Positions 51,161 to 60,265 of a DNA stretch of 64,000 nucleotides are shown here, piece after piece. Position numbers and translations under genes: made by a program. This DNA comes from Thermocrispum municipale DSM 44069 (GTDB lineage Bacteria > Actinomycetota > Actinomycetes > Mycobacteriales > Pseudonocardiaceae). Positions within the stretch are counted from its first letter, which is position 1. Each line of letters opens with the position of its first letter. Location of the stretch: the NCBI RefSeq assembly GCF_000427825.1, contig NZ_ATYT01000014.1:43958-107957 (forward strand), given 5' to 3'. The notes under the pieces are model-generated. The model was not told where the DNA came from, did no database searches, and saw only the letters and a program-made list of their open reading frames with translations.

Positions 51161-51406
51161 GTGAGCGTGATGGAGACGATCCTGATCTTCGCGGTGATCC
51201 CCGGTGCGTTCTGCGCCATTGTCGGATTGCTGACGATGCGGTCGAAGCTGTCCGGCCGGACGCGGTACCGGCCCGGCCAGGACTGGAACTACCCGCCGAT
51301 GTGGTGGGGTGCCCACCCGGACGTGCTGCCGCCGGTGCCGGAGGACGCCGGCGAGTCGACCGAGCCGGGTCGCATGACCTTGGGAGGTGCCCGTGGCAGC
51401 TGGTGA
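51161..51406 (+). CDS. ctaJ: Small membrane protein, aa3-type cytochrome oxidase subunit CtaJ-like
   Basis: About 81 residues: a single N-terminal membrane helix (ETILIFAVIPGAFCAIVGLL), then a cytoplasmic tail with the conserved RTRYRPGQDWNYPPMWWGAHP. The R-Y-R-P-G-x-x-W-x-Y-x-P-x-W-W pattern is that of actinobacterial CtaJ, a small accessory subunit of the cytochrome bcc-aa3 supercomplex. Start is GTG 51161, preceded by TACCCT with a 6-nt spacer (51149-51154) and no ribosome site, so the transcript is probably leaderless; ATG three codons on is possible. It overlaps the DUF5130 gene by 14 bp. Confidence 0.65.
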   Translation: MSVMETILIFAVIPGAFCAIVGLLTMRSKLSGRTRYRPGQDWNYPPMWWGAHPDVLPPVPEDAGESTEPGRMTLGGARGSW

Positions 51407-51875
51407 GCTCACGTTCCCGAAGGTGGATCCGGAGACGCTCGAGGAGGGCGCGGCGGTCACGCTCAGCGGCCGGGTGTCCGTCGCCAAGCCGCACGAATTC
51501 ACCGACGCCGACCAGCCGTTCACGCCTGCGCAGCTGGCTCGCCTGGACGAAGCGCTGACGTTGGCCAGCCGCGACACCGGCCTGTTCTTCAGCATCTACC
51601 TCGGCAAGCTGGGGGAGGACAGCCGGGTCGAGGCCGAGAAGCTGTTCGAGCAACTCGGCGAGCAGGCGCCGCGCTCGGTGCTGATCGCCGTGTCGCCCGC
51701 GGAGCGGGTCGTCGAACTGGTCACCGGTGAAGCGGCCGGTGCCCGCCTGCCCGCCCGAGCCTGCAAGCTCGCGGTGATGAACATGGTCGCCTCGTTCAAG
51801 GAGGGCGACTTGGTCGGCGGGCTGGTCAACGGCCTGCGCATGCTCGACGAGCAGGCGGGCCGCCCGCCGCGCTGA
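51393..51875 (+). CDS. DUF5130 family protein
   Basis: 160-residue protein of a family widespread in actinobacteria (M. tuberculosis Rv2468c by order). Visible blocks are VTLSGRVSVAKPHEFTDADQ, FTPAQLARLDEALTLASRDT and GLFFSIYLGKLGEDSRVEAE, followed by VLIAVSPAERVVELVTGEAA, a TPM-domain-like strand-helix pattern. No signal or membrane helix. Function unknown. I chose GTG 51393, for which GGGAGG lies 5 nt upstream inside the end of the ctaJ-like gene, so the genes are coupled. A perfect 18-bp terminator follows. Confidence 0.8.
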   Translation: MAAGELTFPKVDPETLEEGAAVTLSGRVSVAKPHEFTDADQPFTPAQLARLDEALTLASRDTGLFFSIYLGKLGEDSRVEAEKLFEQLGEQAPRSVLIAVSPAERVVELVTGEAAGARLPARACKLAVMNMVASFKEGDLVGGLVNGLRMLDEQAGRPPR

Positions 51876-51903
51876 CGATGTCTTCTCACGCCTGAGACGC
51901 GAA

Positions 51904-51944
51904 AACGCCGGGCCTGTCCGCACGCAGCGGACAGGCCCGGCGTT
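51904..51944. terminator. Perfect 18-bp-stem bidirectional terminator
   Basis: AACGCCGGGCCTGTCCGC and its exact complement are separated by the loop ACGCA. The stem is preceded by GAAA and followed by CGTTTG, so it can end both the DUF5130 transcript and the convergent pepN transcript (stops 28 and 10 bp away). Confidence 0.92.
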
Positions 51945-51953
51945 CGTTTGTGC

Positions 51954-54512
51954 TCAGCCGCGGTCGCAGTCGCGGGCGGCCAGACACCGAACCACGGTCG
52001 CGCGTCCCTCGGTCACCAGCCGCTTCAGCGCTGCCGGACGCTCCGCGGACAGCCACTCGTCCGCGGCGGCGACGGTCGATTCCTCGACCTCCCACGACGG
52101 GAACAGCCCGACGACGACCGCCTGTGCGCGCTCCGAGGTGCGGCGGCTCCACACGTCGTCGACCACCTCGAAGTACTGCTTCACGTAGTCGCCGAGCAGA
52201 TGCTTCTGGCCAGGGTGGCTGAAGCCCGCGATGATCGCGTCGTTGATGGCGTTGGGCAGCTCGTCGTCGTGCACCGCGCGCTGCCACGCCTCCGCCTTCG
52301 CCTCCGCGGTCGGCCGCAGCGCCAAGGCGCGCTCGGCGTGCCGCCGACCGGTCGCGGTGTTGTCCCGCGCCAGCTCCGCCTCGATCTCCGGCTTCTCCGC
52401 CCGGCCGTGCGCCACCAGCGCGTGCAGCAGCCGCCAGCGCAGATCGGTGTCCACCGTCAGGCCGTCCAGCGTCGCCGAACCGTCGTAGAGGCCGGCCAGG
52501 AAGTCCACCGTGGCGGAGTCCAGCACCGAGCCGGTCAACGCGTTGACGAAAGCCAGCTGGTGGTCCGAGCCCGGCTCCGCAGCACGGGCCATGGCGAGCA
52601 CCGCAGCGGTGAACGTCGGCCAGCCCTCGCTGGCCGCCCACTCCTGGTCGGCGTACGACGACAGCGCGGTCTGCGCCTGCAGCAGCACCCGCTGCACCAC
52701 GCCGACCTCGGTCTCCGCGGGCAGACCGCGGCACACCAGGGCGACGAAGTCCCGCGCCTTGAACTCGGCGTCCCTGGTCATCTCCCAGGCCGCCGACCAG
52801 CACAGGGTGCGGGGCAGCGGCTCGGTGATGTCGCCGATGCGGTCGACGAGCGTCTGCAGGGACTCCGGGTCCAGCCGCATCGCGCAGTAGGTCAGGTCGT
52901 CGTCGTTGACCAGCACCAGCTTGCCGCGCGGCACGCCGACCAGTTCGTCGACCGTGGTGGACTCGCCGTCGACGTCCAGCTCGACCCTGTGCGTCCGCAC
53001 CAGCTTGCCGTCGACATCGTCGTAGACACCGATCGCCAGCCGGTGGGTCCGCAGCTCACCCTTGCCGGGCTTGGCGCCCGCCTGCTTGACCGCGAACCAG
53101 GTGAACTTGCCTTCGTCGTCGACCTCGAACGACGGCCGCAGCTCGTTCAAGCCCGTGGTCTCCAGCCACTGCGCGCTCCACCAGGACAGGTCACGTCCGG
53201 AGGCTTCCTCCAGCGCGGCCAGCAGATCCGCCAGGGTGGCGTTCTGCCACGCGTGCCGGTTGAAGTAGACCTTCAGCCCGGACAGGAAGTTCTCCAGGCC
53301 CACATAGGCGACCAGCTGCTTGAGCACCGAGGCGCCCTTGGCGTAGGTGATCCCGTCGAAGTTCACCTCGACGGCCTGGATGTCCGGGATGTCGGCCGCC
53401 ACCGGGTGGGTCGACGGCAACTGATCCTGCCGGTAGGCCCACGACTTCTCGATGTTGGCGAACGAGGTCCACGCGTGCTTGTACTCGGTGGCCTCGGCCT
53501 GCGCCAGCACGGAGGCGAATGTGGCGAACGACTCGTTCAGCCACAGGTCGTCCCACCAGCGCATGGTGACCAGGTCGCCGAACCACATGTGGGCCATCTC
53601 GTGCAGCAGCGTCTCGCACCGCCGCTCGTACGAGTAGCGGGTGACCCGGCTGCGGAACACGTAGTCCTCGAGGAACGTCACCGCGCCGGCGTTCTCCATC
53701 GCGCCCGCGTTGAACTCCGGCACGAACAGCTGGTCGTACTTGGCGAACGGGTACGTGACGCCGAAATTGCGGTGGTAGAAGTCGAATCCCTGCTTGGTCT
53801 CGGTGAACAGCCGGTCGGCGTCCATGAACTCGGCCAGCGACGCCCGGCAGTAGATGCCCAGCGGGATCGTCTTGTGTTCGTCGCGGTACTCGTCCCGCCA
53901 CTCGGCGTACGGCCCGGCGATCAGCGCCACCAGGTAGGTGGAGATCTTCTCGGTCGGCTCGAACTCGTGCCGGATCGCGCCCTCCGGGGTCTCGGAGGTG
54001 GCCTTCACCGGGGCGTTCGACACGACCTTCCAGTCGCGCGGAGCGATCACCGTGATCCGGTAGACGCCCTTGATGTCCGGCTGGTCGAAGCAGGCGAACA
54101 TCCGCTTGGCGTCGGCCGTCTCGAACTGCGAGTACAAGTAGACGTTGCCGTCGACCGGGTCGACGAACCGGTGCAAGCCCTCGCCGGTGTTCATGTAGCG
54201 GCAGTCGGCGTCGACGGTGACCGTGTTGGACTCGCCGAGTTCGGGCAGCGCGATGCCGCGCTCCTCGTCGTAGCCTGCGACGTCCAGCTCGGCGCCGTTC
54301 AGGCTTGCCGACCGCACGTGCGCCGCCACGATGTCGATGAAGCTCGGGCCCGAGCCCTGTGCCGCGAATGTGACCGTGGTGGTCGAGCGGAACGTCTCCT
54401 CGCCGGGTCTGCCTGCTCCGTCGGTCAGGTCCAGCTCGATGTCGTACTGCGCGTCGCCGATGAGTTCGGCGCGGCTTCTGGCTTCGTCACGAGTCAGGTT
54501 GGGGGCGACCAC
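51954..54512 (-). CDS. pepN: Aminopeptidase N (M1 family zinc metallopeptidase)
   Basis: 852-residue cytosolic exopeptidase. The exopeptidase motif GAMEN is at 270-274. The zinc site is H304-E305-x2-H308 with E327 eighteen residues after the second histidine (LLHEMAHMWFG ... WLNESFA). A beta-sandwich N-terminal domain and an ERAP1-like helical C-terminal domain complete the standard M1 plan. It removes N-terminal residues from peptides. I chose GTG 54512 because GAGG sits 5 nt upstream; GTG 54518 is in frame too. The divergent spacer to the nitroreductase homologue contains an inverted repeat GCGCCAC/GTGGCGC (54570-54596). Matches Rv2467 in order. Confidence 0.94.
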   Translation of the reverse strand: MVAPNLTRDEARSRAELIGDAQYDIELDLTDGAGRPGEETFRSTTTVTFAAQGSGPSFIDIVAAHVRSASLNGAELDVAGYDEERGIALPELGESNTVTVDADCRYMNTGEGLHRFVDPVDGNVYLYSQFETADAKRMFACFDQPDIKGVYRITVIAPRDWKVVSNAPVKATSETPEGAIRHEFEPTEKISTYLVALIAGPYAEWRDEYRDEHKTIPLGIYCRASLAEFMDADRLFTETKQGFDFYHRNFGVTYPFAKYDQLFVPEFNAGAMENAGAVTFLEDYVFRSRVTRYSYERRCETLLHEMAHMWFGDLVTMRWWDDLWLNESFATFASVLAQAEATEYKHAWTSFANIEKSWAYRQDQLPSTHPVAADIPDIQAVEVNFDGITYAKGASVLKQLVAYVGLENFLSGLKVYFNRHAWQNATLADLLAALEEASGRDLSWWSAQWLETTGLNELRPSFEVDDEGKFTWFAVKQAGAKPGKGELRTHRLAIGVYDDVDGKLVRTHRVELDVDGESTTVDELVGVPRGKLVLVNDDDLTYCAMRLDPESLQTLVDRIGDITEPLPRTLCWSAAWEMTRDAEFKARDFVALVCRGLPAETEVGVVQRVLLQAQTALSSYADQEWAASEGWPTFTAAVLAMARAAEPGSDHQLAFVNALTGSVLDSATVDFLAGLYDGSATLDGLTVDTDLRWRLLHALVAHGRAEKPEIEAELARDNTATGRRHAERALALRPTAEAKAEAWQRAVHDDELPNAINDAIIAGFSHPGQKHLLGDYVKQYFEVVDDVWSRRTSERAQAVVVGLFPSWEVEESTVAAADEWLSAERPAALKRLVTEGRATVVRCLAARDCDRG

Positions 54513-54674
54513 AAGCACCTCGGTTGCACAGAGAGAACGATGGAATCTGCTGCATCAAATCATGATCTGGCGCCACAATGACCGCTTGCGTGGCGCAGCT
54601 GGGAACAAGTTCGCCATTGTCGTGGTTGGGCATCGTGGAACGAAATTTTCCCCCAACCCCGGCAAGGAGTGTCG

Positions 54675-55304
54675 ATGAGCACAGCACCGGCGAGCACCAA
54701 GCGGACCAAGGTCGACTTCTACTTCGACCCGATCTGTCCGTTCGCCTGGATCACCTCACGCTGGATCCTCGAGGTGGAGAAGCACCGCGACATCGATCTG
54801 ACCTTCGGCGTGATGAGCTTGTCGGTGCTCAACGAGAACCGCGACGACCTGCCGGACAACTACAAGGAGCTGCTGGAGTTCGGCTGGGGCCCGGTTCGGG
54901 TGGCCATCGCGGTGGAGCAGAAGCTGGGGCAGAAGGCGCTGCGCGACTACTACACCGCCTACGGCACGCGGGCGCACAACCAGGGGCGCGGCCAGGACCC
55001 GAGCATCATCCCCGAGGTGCTCGCGGAGATCGGTGCCCCCGCGGAGCTGGCCGAGGCCGCCACGTCCACCGAGTACGACGAGGCACTGCGGGCCAGCCAC
55101 CACCGCGGCATGGACCCGGTGGGCGACGACGTCGGCACGCCGACCATCCACGTCGACGGCGTGGCGTTCTTCGGGCCGGTGCTGCAGTCCATCCCGCGCG
55201 GCGAGGACGCGCTGAAGATGTTCGACGGCGCGGTGATGCTGGCCGGCTACCCGGACTTCTTCGAGCTCAAGCGCAGCCGCACCGGTGAGCTGAAGTTCGA
55301 CTGA
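54675..55304 (+). CDS. DsbA-family protein, mycothiol-dependent nitroreductase Rv2466c type
   Basis: 209-residue thioredoxin-fold protein with a helical insertion. The active-site region is [17 protein letters not shown], and the cis-proline strand is [19 protein letters not shown]. In the M. tuberculosis Rv2466c protein the motif is C-P-W-C; here it is C-P-F-A, so the second (resolving) cysteine is missing and a mono-thiol mechanism with mycothiol is more likely. Rv2466c is a mycothiol-dependent reductase that activates nitro prodrugs and guards against oxidation. ATG 54675 has AAGGAG 5 nt upstream. It is divergent from pepN, exactly as in mycobacteria. Confidence 0.88.
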   Translation: MSTAPASTKRTKVDFYFDPICPFAWITSRWILEVEKHRDIDLTFGVMSLSVLNENRDDLPDNYKELLEFGWGPVRVAIAVEQKLGQKALRDYYTAYGTRAHNQGRGQDPSIIPEVLAEIGAPAELAEAATSTEYDEALRASHHRGMDPVGDDVGTPTIHVDGVAFFGPVLQSIPRGEDALKMFDGAVMLAGYPDFFELKRSRTGELKFD

Positions 55305-55317
55305 CCCGAGCCGGCTC

Positions 55318-55400
55318 AGCCCGTCGTCGATTGACTGTCGGAGGATGTCGGCGTGGCCGGCGTGCAGCAGCACGCCGCGGAGGCCCGACCGGGCTCCGTG
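55318..55400 (-). pseudogene. Fragment resembling the C-terminus of a DinB/DUF664 protein
   Basis: On the minus strand a short stretch reads [20 protein letters not shown], followed by DG. Intact DUF664 proteins end with a helix of the form LRWVLLHxIEETARHxGHADILRExIDG. The fragment keeps both ends of that pattern but lacks the central seven or so residues, and no start or body of the gene remains. The rest of the 233-bp spacer (55305-55537) has no other recognisable gene; a ribosome site GAGGAG serves the following dehydrogenase. Confidence 0.4.
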
Positions 55401-55537
55401 CCCGAGCCAGGAAGCCTCCGGCGACAGCGGTGTCGATGATCATCGGGGCGCACCGCCGACAGTGCGCGCACCGTGCCGGGCAGGGCAGCTGTGCCAAGGT
55501 AGTAAGGGATCGTGCCGTCGATTTGCGAGGAGTTGTC

Positions 55538-56971
55538 ATGGCTGCGCCCGCTCTGACCCGTGTCGGACACTTCATCAACGGAGTCGAACACTCGGAGTCA
55601 GCGGAATCGATCGACGTGCTGAACCCGGCGACCGAGGAGGTCATCGGCTCGGTACCGGCAGGAACCGCAGAGGACGCCGACGCCGCCGTCGCCGCCGCGG
55701 CGGCCGCGTTCGACAGCTGGGCCGCGCGTACCCCACGCGAACGGGCGGCGGTGGTCCGAGCCATCTCCGCCGGGCTCGCCGAGCGGCGGGACGAACTGGC
55801 CGCGATCCTGTCGGCAGAGGTCGGCGCGCCGATCACGTTCGCGACGAAGGTGCAGGCCAGCCTGCCCGCCGCGACCTCCAAGGGCATCGCCGACCTGGTC
55901 GACGACGACGGCTTCGCGTTCACCGAGGAGATCGGCAACTCGCTGATCGTGCGTGAGCCGATCGGCGTGGTCGCGGCGATCACGCCGTGGAACTACCCGC
56001 TGCACCAGATCATGGCCAAGCTCGGGCCCGCGCTGATCGCGGGCTGCACGGTGGTGCTCAAGCCGAGCGAGGTGGCACCGCTGAACACCGGGCTGCTGGT
56101 GGAGATCCTGCGCCGGGCAGGGGTGCCGGACGGCGTGGTCAACGTCGTGCACGGCACCGGGCCGGTGGTCGGCGCGCGACTGGCCGAGCACCCGGACGTG
56201 GACATGGTGTCGTTCACCGGCTCGACGCGGGCAGGCAAGGCGGTTGCCGCCGCCGCGGCGCAGATGGTCAAGCGGGTGGCGCTGGAGCTGGGCGGCAAGT
56301 CCGCCAACGTGATCCTGGAGGACGCCGACCTGACCAAGGCCGTCAAACTCGGCGTGGCCAACGCGTATCTCAACGGCGGTCAGAGCTGCAACGCCTGGAC
56401 CCGCATGCTGGTGCCGGAGTCGCTGCACGACCAGGCGGTGGAGCTCGCGGTCGCGGCGGCGGCCAAGTACCAGCCCGGTGACCCGTCCGACCCGGCGACC
56501 AGGCTCGGCCCGATGGTCAGCGAAGTGCAGCGCGACCGCGTGGTCGGGTACATCCGCGCCGGAGCCGAAGCCGGTGCGACGCTGGCGTGCGGGGGCCCGG
56601 AGCGGCCGGACGACCTGCCGCGCGGCTTCTACGTCCGGCCGACGGTTTTCGCCAACGTGCGCGAGGACATGGTCATCGCCCAGGAGGAGATCTTCGGGCC
56701 GGTGCTGTCGGTGATCCCGTACACCGACGAGGACGACGCGGTCCGCATCGCCAACAACTCGATCTACGGGCTGGGCGGTGCGGTCTTCGCAGGCACCGAC
56801 GAGCGGGCGATCGAGGTCGCCAAGCGCATTCGCACCGGGCAGGTCGACGTCAACGGCGGCTCGTTCAACCCGCTGGCGCCGTTCGGTGGCTACAAGCAGT
56901 CCGGCAACGGCCGCGAGTACGGCAAGTTCGGCCTGGAGGAATTCCTCGAGGTCAAGTCGATCCAGCGCTGA
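55538..56971 (+). CDS. Aldehyde dehydrogenase family protein
   Basis: 477-residue NAD(P)-dependent aldehyde dehydrogenase. Key motifs: [20 protein letters not shown] (in part) for the active-site asparagine, [11 protein letters not shown] for cofactor binding, general base in LELGGKSAN and the nucleophile C284 in [12 protein letters not shown]. The C-terminal block [20 protein letters not shown] is the oligomerisation region. Substrate cannot be told; the style is that of broad-range actinobacterial dehydrogenases. ATG 55538 has GAGGAG 6 nt upstream. Its 3' end overlaps the convergent metallo-hydrolase gene by 20 bp. The pair interrupts the otherwise mycobacterial order between the Rv2466c and rpiB homologues. 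Confidence 0.9.
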   Translation: MAAPALTRVGHFINGVEHSESAESIDVLNPATEEVIGSVPAGTAEDADAAVAAAAAAFDSWAARTPRERAAVVRAISAGLAERRDELAAILSAEVGAPITFATKVQASLPAATSKGIADLVDDDGFAFTEEIGNSLIVREPIGVVAAITPWNYPLHQIMAKLGPALIAGCTVVLKPSEVAPLNTGLLVEILRRAGVPDGVVNVVHGTGPVVGARLAEHPDVDMVSFTGSTRAGKAVAAAAAQMVKRVALELGGKSANVILEDADLTKAVKLGVANAYLNGGQSCNAWTRMLVPESLHDQAVELAVAAAAKYQPGDPSDPATRLGPMVSEVQRDRVVGYIRAGAEAGATLACGGPERPDDLPRGFYVRPTVFANVREDMVIAQEEIFGPVLSVIPYTDEDDAVRIANNSIYGLGGAVFAGTDERAIEVAKRIRTGQVDVNGGSFNPLAPFGGYKQSGNGREYGKFGLEEFLEVKSIQR

Positions 56972-57623
56972 TCCGGTCGCGCTGCCAGGCGACGAAAGCG
57001 CGATCGACGGGCTCTCCGTGCCCGGGCACGATGATCGTCGCGTCCAGCTGGAGCAGCTCGTCGAGCGCGCTCGGCCACTGCTGCGGGAACGAATCCGGAC
57101 CGATCGACGGATCGGCGCCCTGCTCGACCAGGTCTCCGGCGAAGAGCACCTTCGCATCGGGTACGTACACCGCCAGATCGTGGTCGGTGTGGCCACGACC
57201 GGGGTGGACGAGGCGCACCGTTCGGCCGCCCAGGTCGAGCTCGACCATGTCCCGCACGCGATGGGTGGGGGCAACCAGGGGTGGTTCGGGCGCACCCGGG
57301 TAGTACTCGGCCCGCTCGACGAAGACGTGCTCGTCGACCTGGCAGCGTTCGTGTGCCCAGACGTCGGCGCCTGGGAAAGCGACCGTGCCCAGGCAGTGGT
57401 CGAAGTGTGCGTGGGTGATGACCACGACTGTCGGCAACAAGGTCAGGTCGGCGATCGCTGCCGCGAACTCCGCACCGTGCTCTTCGTCGCGACCGGTGTC
57501 CACGACCAGCGCGCGCTCCGAGCCGACGACGAGCCCCAGCGTCTGGTCCAGCTCGGTGTAGCGGCGGGCATGGACCCCGTCGGCCAGGGTCAGCCAGCGG
57601 CCGGCGGAGGCAGGAGTAGGCAC
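56952..57623 (-). CDS. MBL-fold metallo-hydrolase
   Basis: 223-residue metallo-beta-lactamase-fold hydrolase. The di-metal motif is [11 protein letters not shown], with further ligands H in [17 protein letters not shown] in [14 protein letters not shown] and H in [10 protein letters not shown]. Such enzymes hydrolyse thioesters, lactones or nucleotides; nothing fixes the substrate. The start is GTG 57623 with AGGTGGA upstream. The reading frame ends 20 bp inside the convergent aldehyde dehydrogenase gene, so the two transcripts overlap tail to tail with no room for a terminator. It diverges from rpiB across 83 bp. Confidence 0.87.
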   Translation of the reverse strand: MPTPASAGRWLTLADGVHARRYTELDQTLGLVVGSERALVVDTGRDEEHGAEFAAAIADLTLLPTVVVITHAHFDHCLGTVAFPGADVWAHERCQVDEHVFVERAEYYPGAPEPPLVAPTHRVRDMVELDLGGRTVRLVHPGRGHTDHDLAVYVPDAKVLFAGDLVEQGADPSIGPDSFPQQWPSALDELLQLDATIIVPGHGEPVDRAFVAWQRDRISAGST

Positions 57624-57706
57624 GTGTCCACCTATACCGTGCGCTGAGCCTCACCAGGGCCAGGCCCGTCAGGCGCGCCGCATCACGGGCTGGCAGACTC
57701 CCCACC

Positions 57707-58189
57707 GTGCGTGTTTACCTTGCCGCCGACCACGCGGGTTTCGAACTGAAGAACCATCTCGTGCAGCACCTGCGCGAGCAGGGGCACGAGGTGACCGACG
57801 TCGGGCCGGCGGAGTTCGACCCGGCCGACGACTACCCGCCGTACTGCATCGAGGCCGCCCGGCGGGTCGCCGCTGACGAGGGCAGCCTGGGCATCGTCAT
57901 CGGCGGCTCGGGCAACGGCGAGCAGATCGCGGCCAACAAGGTCGAGGGCATTCGCGCGGGCCTGGCGTGGAGCATCGAGACCGCCCGTCTGACCCGCGAG
58001 CACAACCACGCTCAGGTCATCGGCCTCGGCGCCCGCATGCACAGCGTCCAGGAGGCGACCGCCATCGTGGAGGCGTTCCTGTCCGGCGAGCCGGACACCG
58101 ACGAGCGGCACGTGCGCCGGATCGGCCAGCTGACCGACTACGAGCGCACCGGCACCCCGCCGGCGCTGCCGGACGCGTCGACGAGCTGA
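57707..58189 (+). CDS. rpiB: Ribose-5-phosphate isomerase B
   Basis: 160-residue sugar-phosphate isomerase of the pentose phosphate pathway that interconverts ribose-5-phosphate and ribulose-5-phosphate. It begins VYLAADHAGFELKNHLVQHL; the phosphate and active-site loop is VIGGSGNGEQIAANKVEGIR (in part), where the glutamate of NGEQ is the base in mycobacterial-type RpiB enzymes that lack the usual cysteine. GARMHSVQEATAIVEAFL closes the dimer active site. GTG start; no strong ribosome site. The stop directly abuts the ATG of the glycosylase gene, as in M. tuberculosis (Rv2465c-Rv2464c). Confidence 0.95.
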   Translation: MRVYLAADHAGFELKNHLVQHLREQGHEVTDVGPAEFDPADDYPPYCIEAARRVAADEGSLGIVIGGSGNGEQIAANKVEGIRAGLAWSIETARLTREHNHAQVIGLGARMHSVQEATAIVEAFLSGEPDTDERHVRRIGQLTDYERTGTPPALPDASTS

Positions 58190-58996
58190 ATGCCGGAAGG
58201 GCACACGCTGCACCGGCTGGCCCGGCTCCACCAGGCTCGCTACGCCGGGCATCCGGTCGCAGTCAGCAGTCCGCAGGGGCGGTTCGCCGCCGAAGCTGCG
58301 TTGCTCGACGGCACGGTGTTGACCGCCGCCGAGGCTTATGGCAAGCACCTGTTCCACCGGTATGACGGCCAGGGCGTCGTGCACATCCACCTCGGCCTGT
58401 ACGGCGCGTTCACCGAGTTCGAACGGCCGGAACCGGACCCGATCGGCCAAGTGCGCATGCGGATCGTCGGGCCGACGCACGCCACCGACCTGCGTGGCCC
58501 GAACCGCTGCGAATTGTTGACCGACGATGAAGTCGAAGAGATCACCGACCGGCTCGGACCGGACCCGCTCCGTGCGGACGCCGACCCCGAGCCCGCGTTG
58601 AGACGCATCACGTCTTCCTCGTCACCCATCGCTGCGCTGCTGATGGACCAGAAGGTCCTGGCCGGCGTCGGCAACGTCTACCGGGCTGAAGTGTTGTTCC
58701 GGCACAACATCAACCCGATGTTGCCCGGGAAATCGGTCGGCCGGGAGCGGGCCGAGCAGCTGTGGCGCGATCTCGTCGAGCTGATGGCCGACGGGGTCGA
58801 ACGCGGCCGCATCGACACCGTGCGCCCGGAACACGCACCGGAAGTCACCGGCAGGGCGCCGCGACAGGATCGACACGGCGGAGAGGTGTATGTCTACCGC
58901 CGAGTGGGAAGCCCCTGCTTGCTATGTGGCACGACGGTAGCGATGCGGACGTTGCAGGGACGCAAGCTCTACTGGTGCCCGCAGTGCCAGTACTGA
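58190..58996 (+). CDS. Fpg/Nei-family DNA glycosylase (Nei-type)
   Basis: 268-residue bifunctional DNA glycosylase/AP lyase. After removal of Met the protein starts PEGHTLHRLA; proline 2 is the Schiff-base nucleophile and glutamate 3 the acid. The PEGH rather than PELPEVE start places it with Nei2-like enzymes (Rv2464c). H2TH segment: SSSPIAALLMDQKVLAGVGN (in part) with the conserved KVLAGVGNVYRAE. The C-terminal zinc finger is CLLCGTTVAMRTLQGRKLYW (in part) ending CPQC. It excises oxidised bases in base-excision repair. No gap separates it from rpiB, so it is co-translated. Confidence 0.93.
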   Translation: MPEGHTLHRLARLHQARYAGHPVAVSSPQGRFAAEAALLDGTVLTAAEAYGKHLFHRYDGQGVVHIHLGLYGAFTEFERPEPDPIGQVRMRIVGPTHATDLRGPNRCELLTDDEVEEITDRLGPDPLRADADPEPALRRITSSSSPIAALLMDQKVLAGVGNVYRAEVLFRHNINPMLPGKSVGRERAEQLWRDLVELMADGVERGRIDTVRPEHAPEVTGRAPRQDRHGGEVYVYRRVGSPCLLCGTTVAMRTLQGRKLYWCPQCQY

Positions 58997-59154
58997 GCGG
59001 TAACCACGTCCAGTCAAGTGAAGAACCTCCTACCGCGCCGATCGGACGTGTACCGTTCGGTGCGAGGGGTGGCCCGACTGATCTGCAACCACCGCGAGTT
59101 TGTGTGCGCACCCCGGTAGGTGCGCTGCTGGGAAAGAGATGAGGAACAACCACG

Positions 59155-60153
59155 GTGAGCGTCGACGCTTCCCCTTCGAAAACGCATGACGGGGGCTCGG
59201 TGACCGAGTCCCGGACCGAGTCCGAACGACCCGCCAAGCGCGGACCCAAGCCGATCGAGAGTGGGCCGCGCCCGATGGCCGCCCACATCACGGTGTACCT
59301 GTTCGCCATCATCCCGGCGGTGGCGCTGATCGCGTCGATTCCGCTGCTGTGGGGGTGGGGCGTCACCCTGCTCGACCTGGCACTGCTGGCGGCCTTCTAC
59401 ACGCTGTCGGTGCTGGGGATCACGACCGGATTCCACCGCTACTTCACGCACGGCTCCTTCAAGGCCAAACGGTCGCTGCGCATCGTGCTCGCGGTGATGG
59501 GCAGCATGGCCGTGCAGGGCCCGATCCTGCACTGGGTGGCCGACCACCGCAGGCACCACGCCTTCTCCGACCGGGAGGGCGACCCGCACTCGCCGTGGGC
59601 GTTCGGCACGTCGCCGTTGGCCATCATGCGCGGTTTCTGGCACGCGCACATGGGCTGGATCTTCAACCGCACGCTGACCAACCAGGAGCGCTTCGCGCCC
59701 GACCTGCTCGCCGACAAGGACATGCGGCTGGTGCACAAGCTGTTCGGGCCGTTGACCATCGCCACGATGCTCGCCCCCGCGGTCATCGGTGGCCTGGTGA
59801 CCTGGTCGTGGTGGGGTGCGCTGACCGCGTTCTTCTGGGGCAGTCTGGTCCGGGTGGCGGTGGTGCACCACGTGACGTGGTCGATCAACTCGATCTGCCA
59901 CATCATCGGTGACCGGCCGTACAAGGCGCGGGACAAGTCGGCGAACTTCTGGCCGCTGGCGATCCTGTCGATGGGGGAGTCGTGGCACAACCTGCACCAC
60001 GCCGACCCGACGTCGGCCCGGCACGGTGTCGGCCGCTGGCAGATCGACATCACCGCACGGCTGATCTGGTTCTTCGAGAAGTTCGGCTGGGCCTACGACG
60101 TGCGGTGGCCGCGCCCGGAACGGCTGGCGAAGCTGGCCAAGCCTGCGCACTGA
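59155..60153 (+). CDS. Acyl-CoA/fatty acid desaturase (integral membrane, delta-9-like)
   Basis: 332-residue membrane di-iron desaturase with four membrane helices. The three histidine boxes are present: HRYFTH (H-x4-H), HRRHH, and in the C-terminal part WHNLHH, with an additional HHVTW before the last pair. GITTGFHRYFTHGSFKAKRS and LHWVADHRRHHAFSDREGDP are typical of stearoyl-CoA desaturase-type enzymes. It introduces a double bond into saturated acyl chains, using O2 and an electron donor, to adjust membrane fluidity. The first 35 residues are hydrophilic and variable. The GTG start follows GAGGAACAACCACG. The gene is alone on its transcript. Confidence 0.92.
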   Translation: MSVDASPSKTHDGGSVTESRTESERPAKRGPKPIESGPRPMAAHITVYLFAIIPAVALIASIPLLWGWGVTLLDLALLAAFYTLSVLGITTGFHRYFTHGSFKAKRSLRIVLAVMGSMAVQGPILHWVADHRRHHAFSDREGDPHSPWAFGTSPLAIMRGFWHAHMGWIFNRTLTNQERFAPDLLADKDMRLVHKLFGPLTIATMLAPAVIGGLVTWSWWGALTAFFWGSLVRVAVVHHVTWSINSICHIIGDRPYKARDKSANFWPLAILSMGESWHNLHHADPTSARHGVGRWQIDITARLIWFFEKFGWAYDVRWPRPERLAKLAKPAH

Positions 60154-60265
60154 CAACGCGGCTGCACGCGGGCGTCAGGGGTGGCACCCGCCGCCACTGA
60201 CGCCCACGCGGCAAGGCCGGTTACAGCAGCCGTCGGCAGGGCGGCGCCGGGGTCGGGGCGGATAG

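Noticed and set aside
51948..54581. 877-codon open frame on the plus strand opposite pepN
   Set aside because: It is the antisense shadow of the M1 peptidase gene: His/Arg/Leu-rich, no domain, and produced by high GC content.
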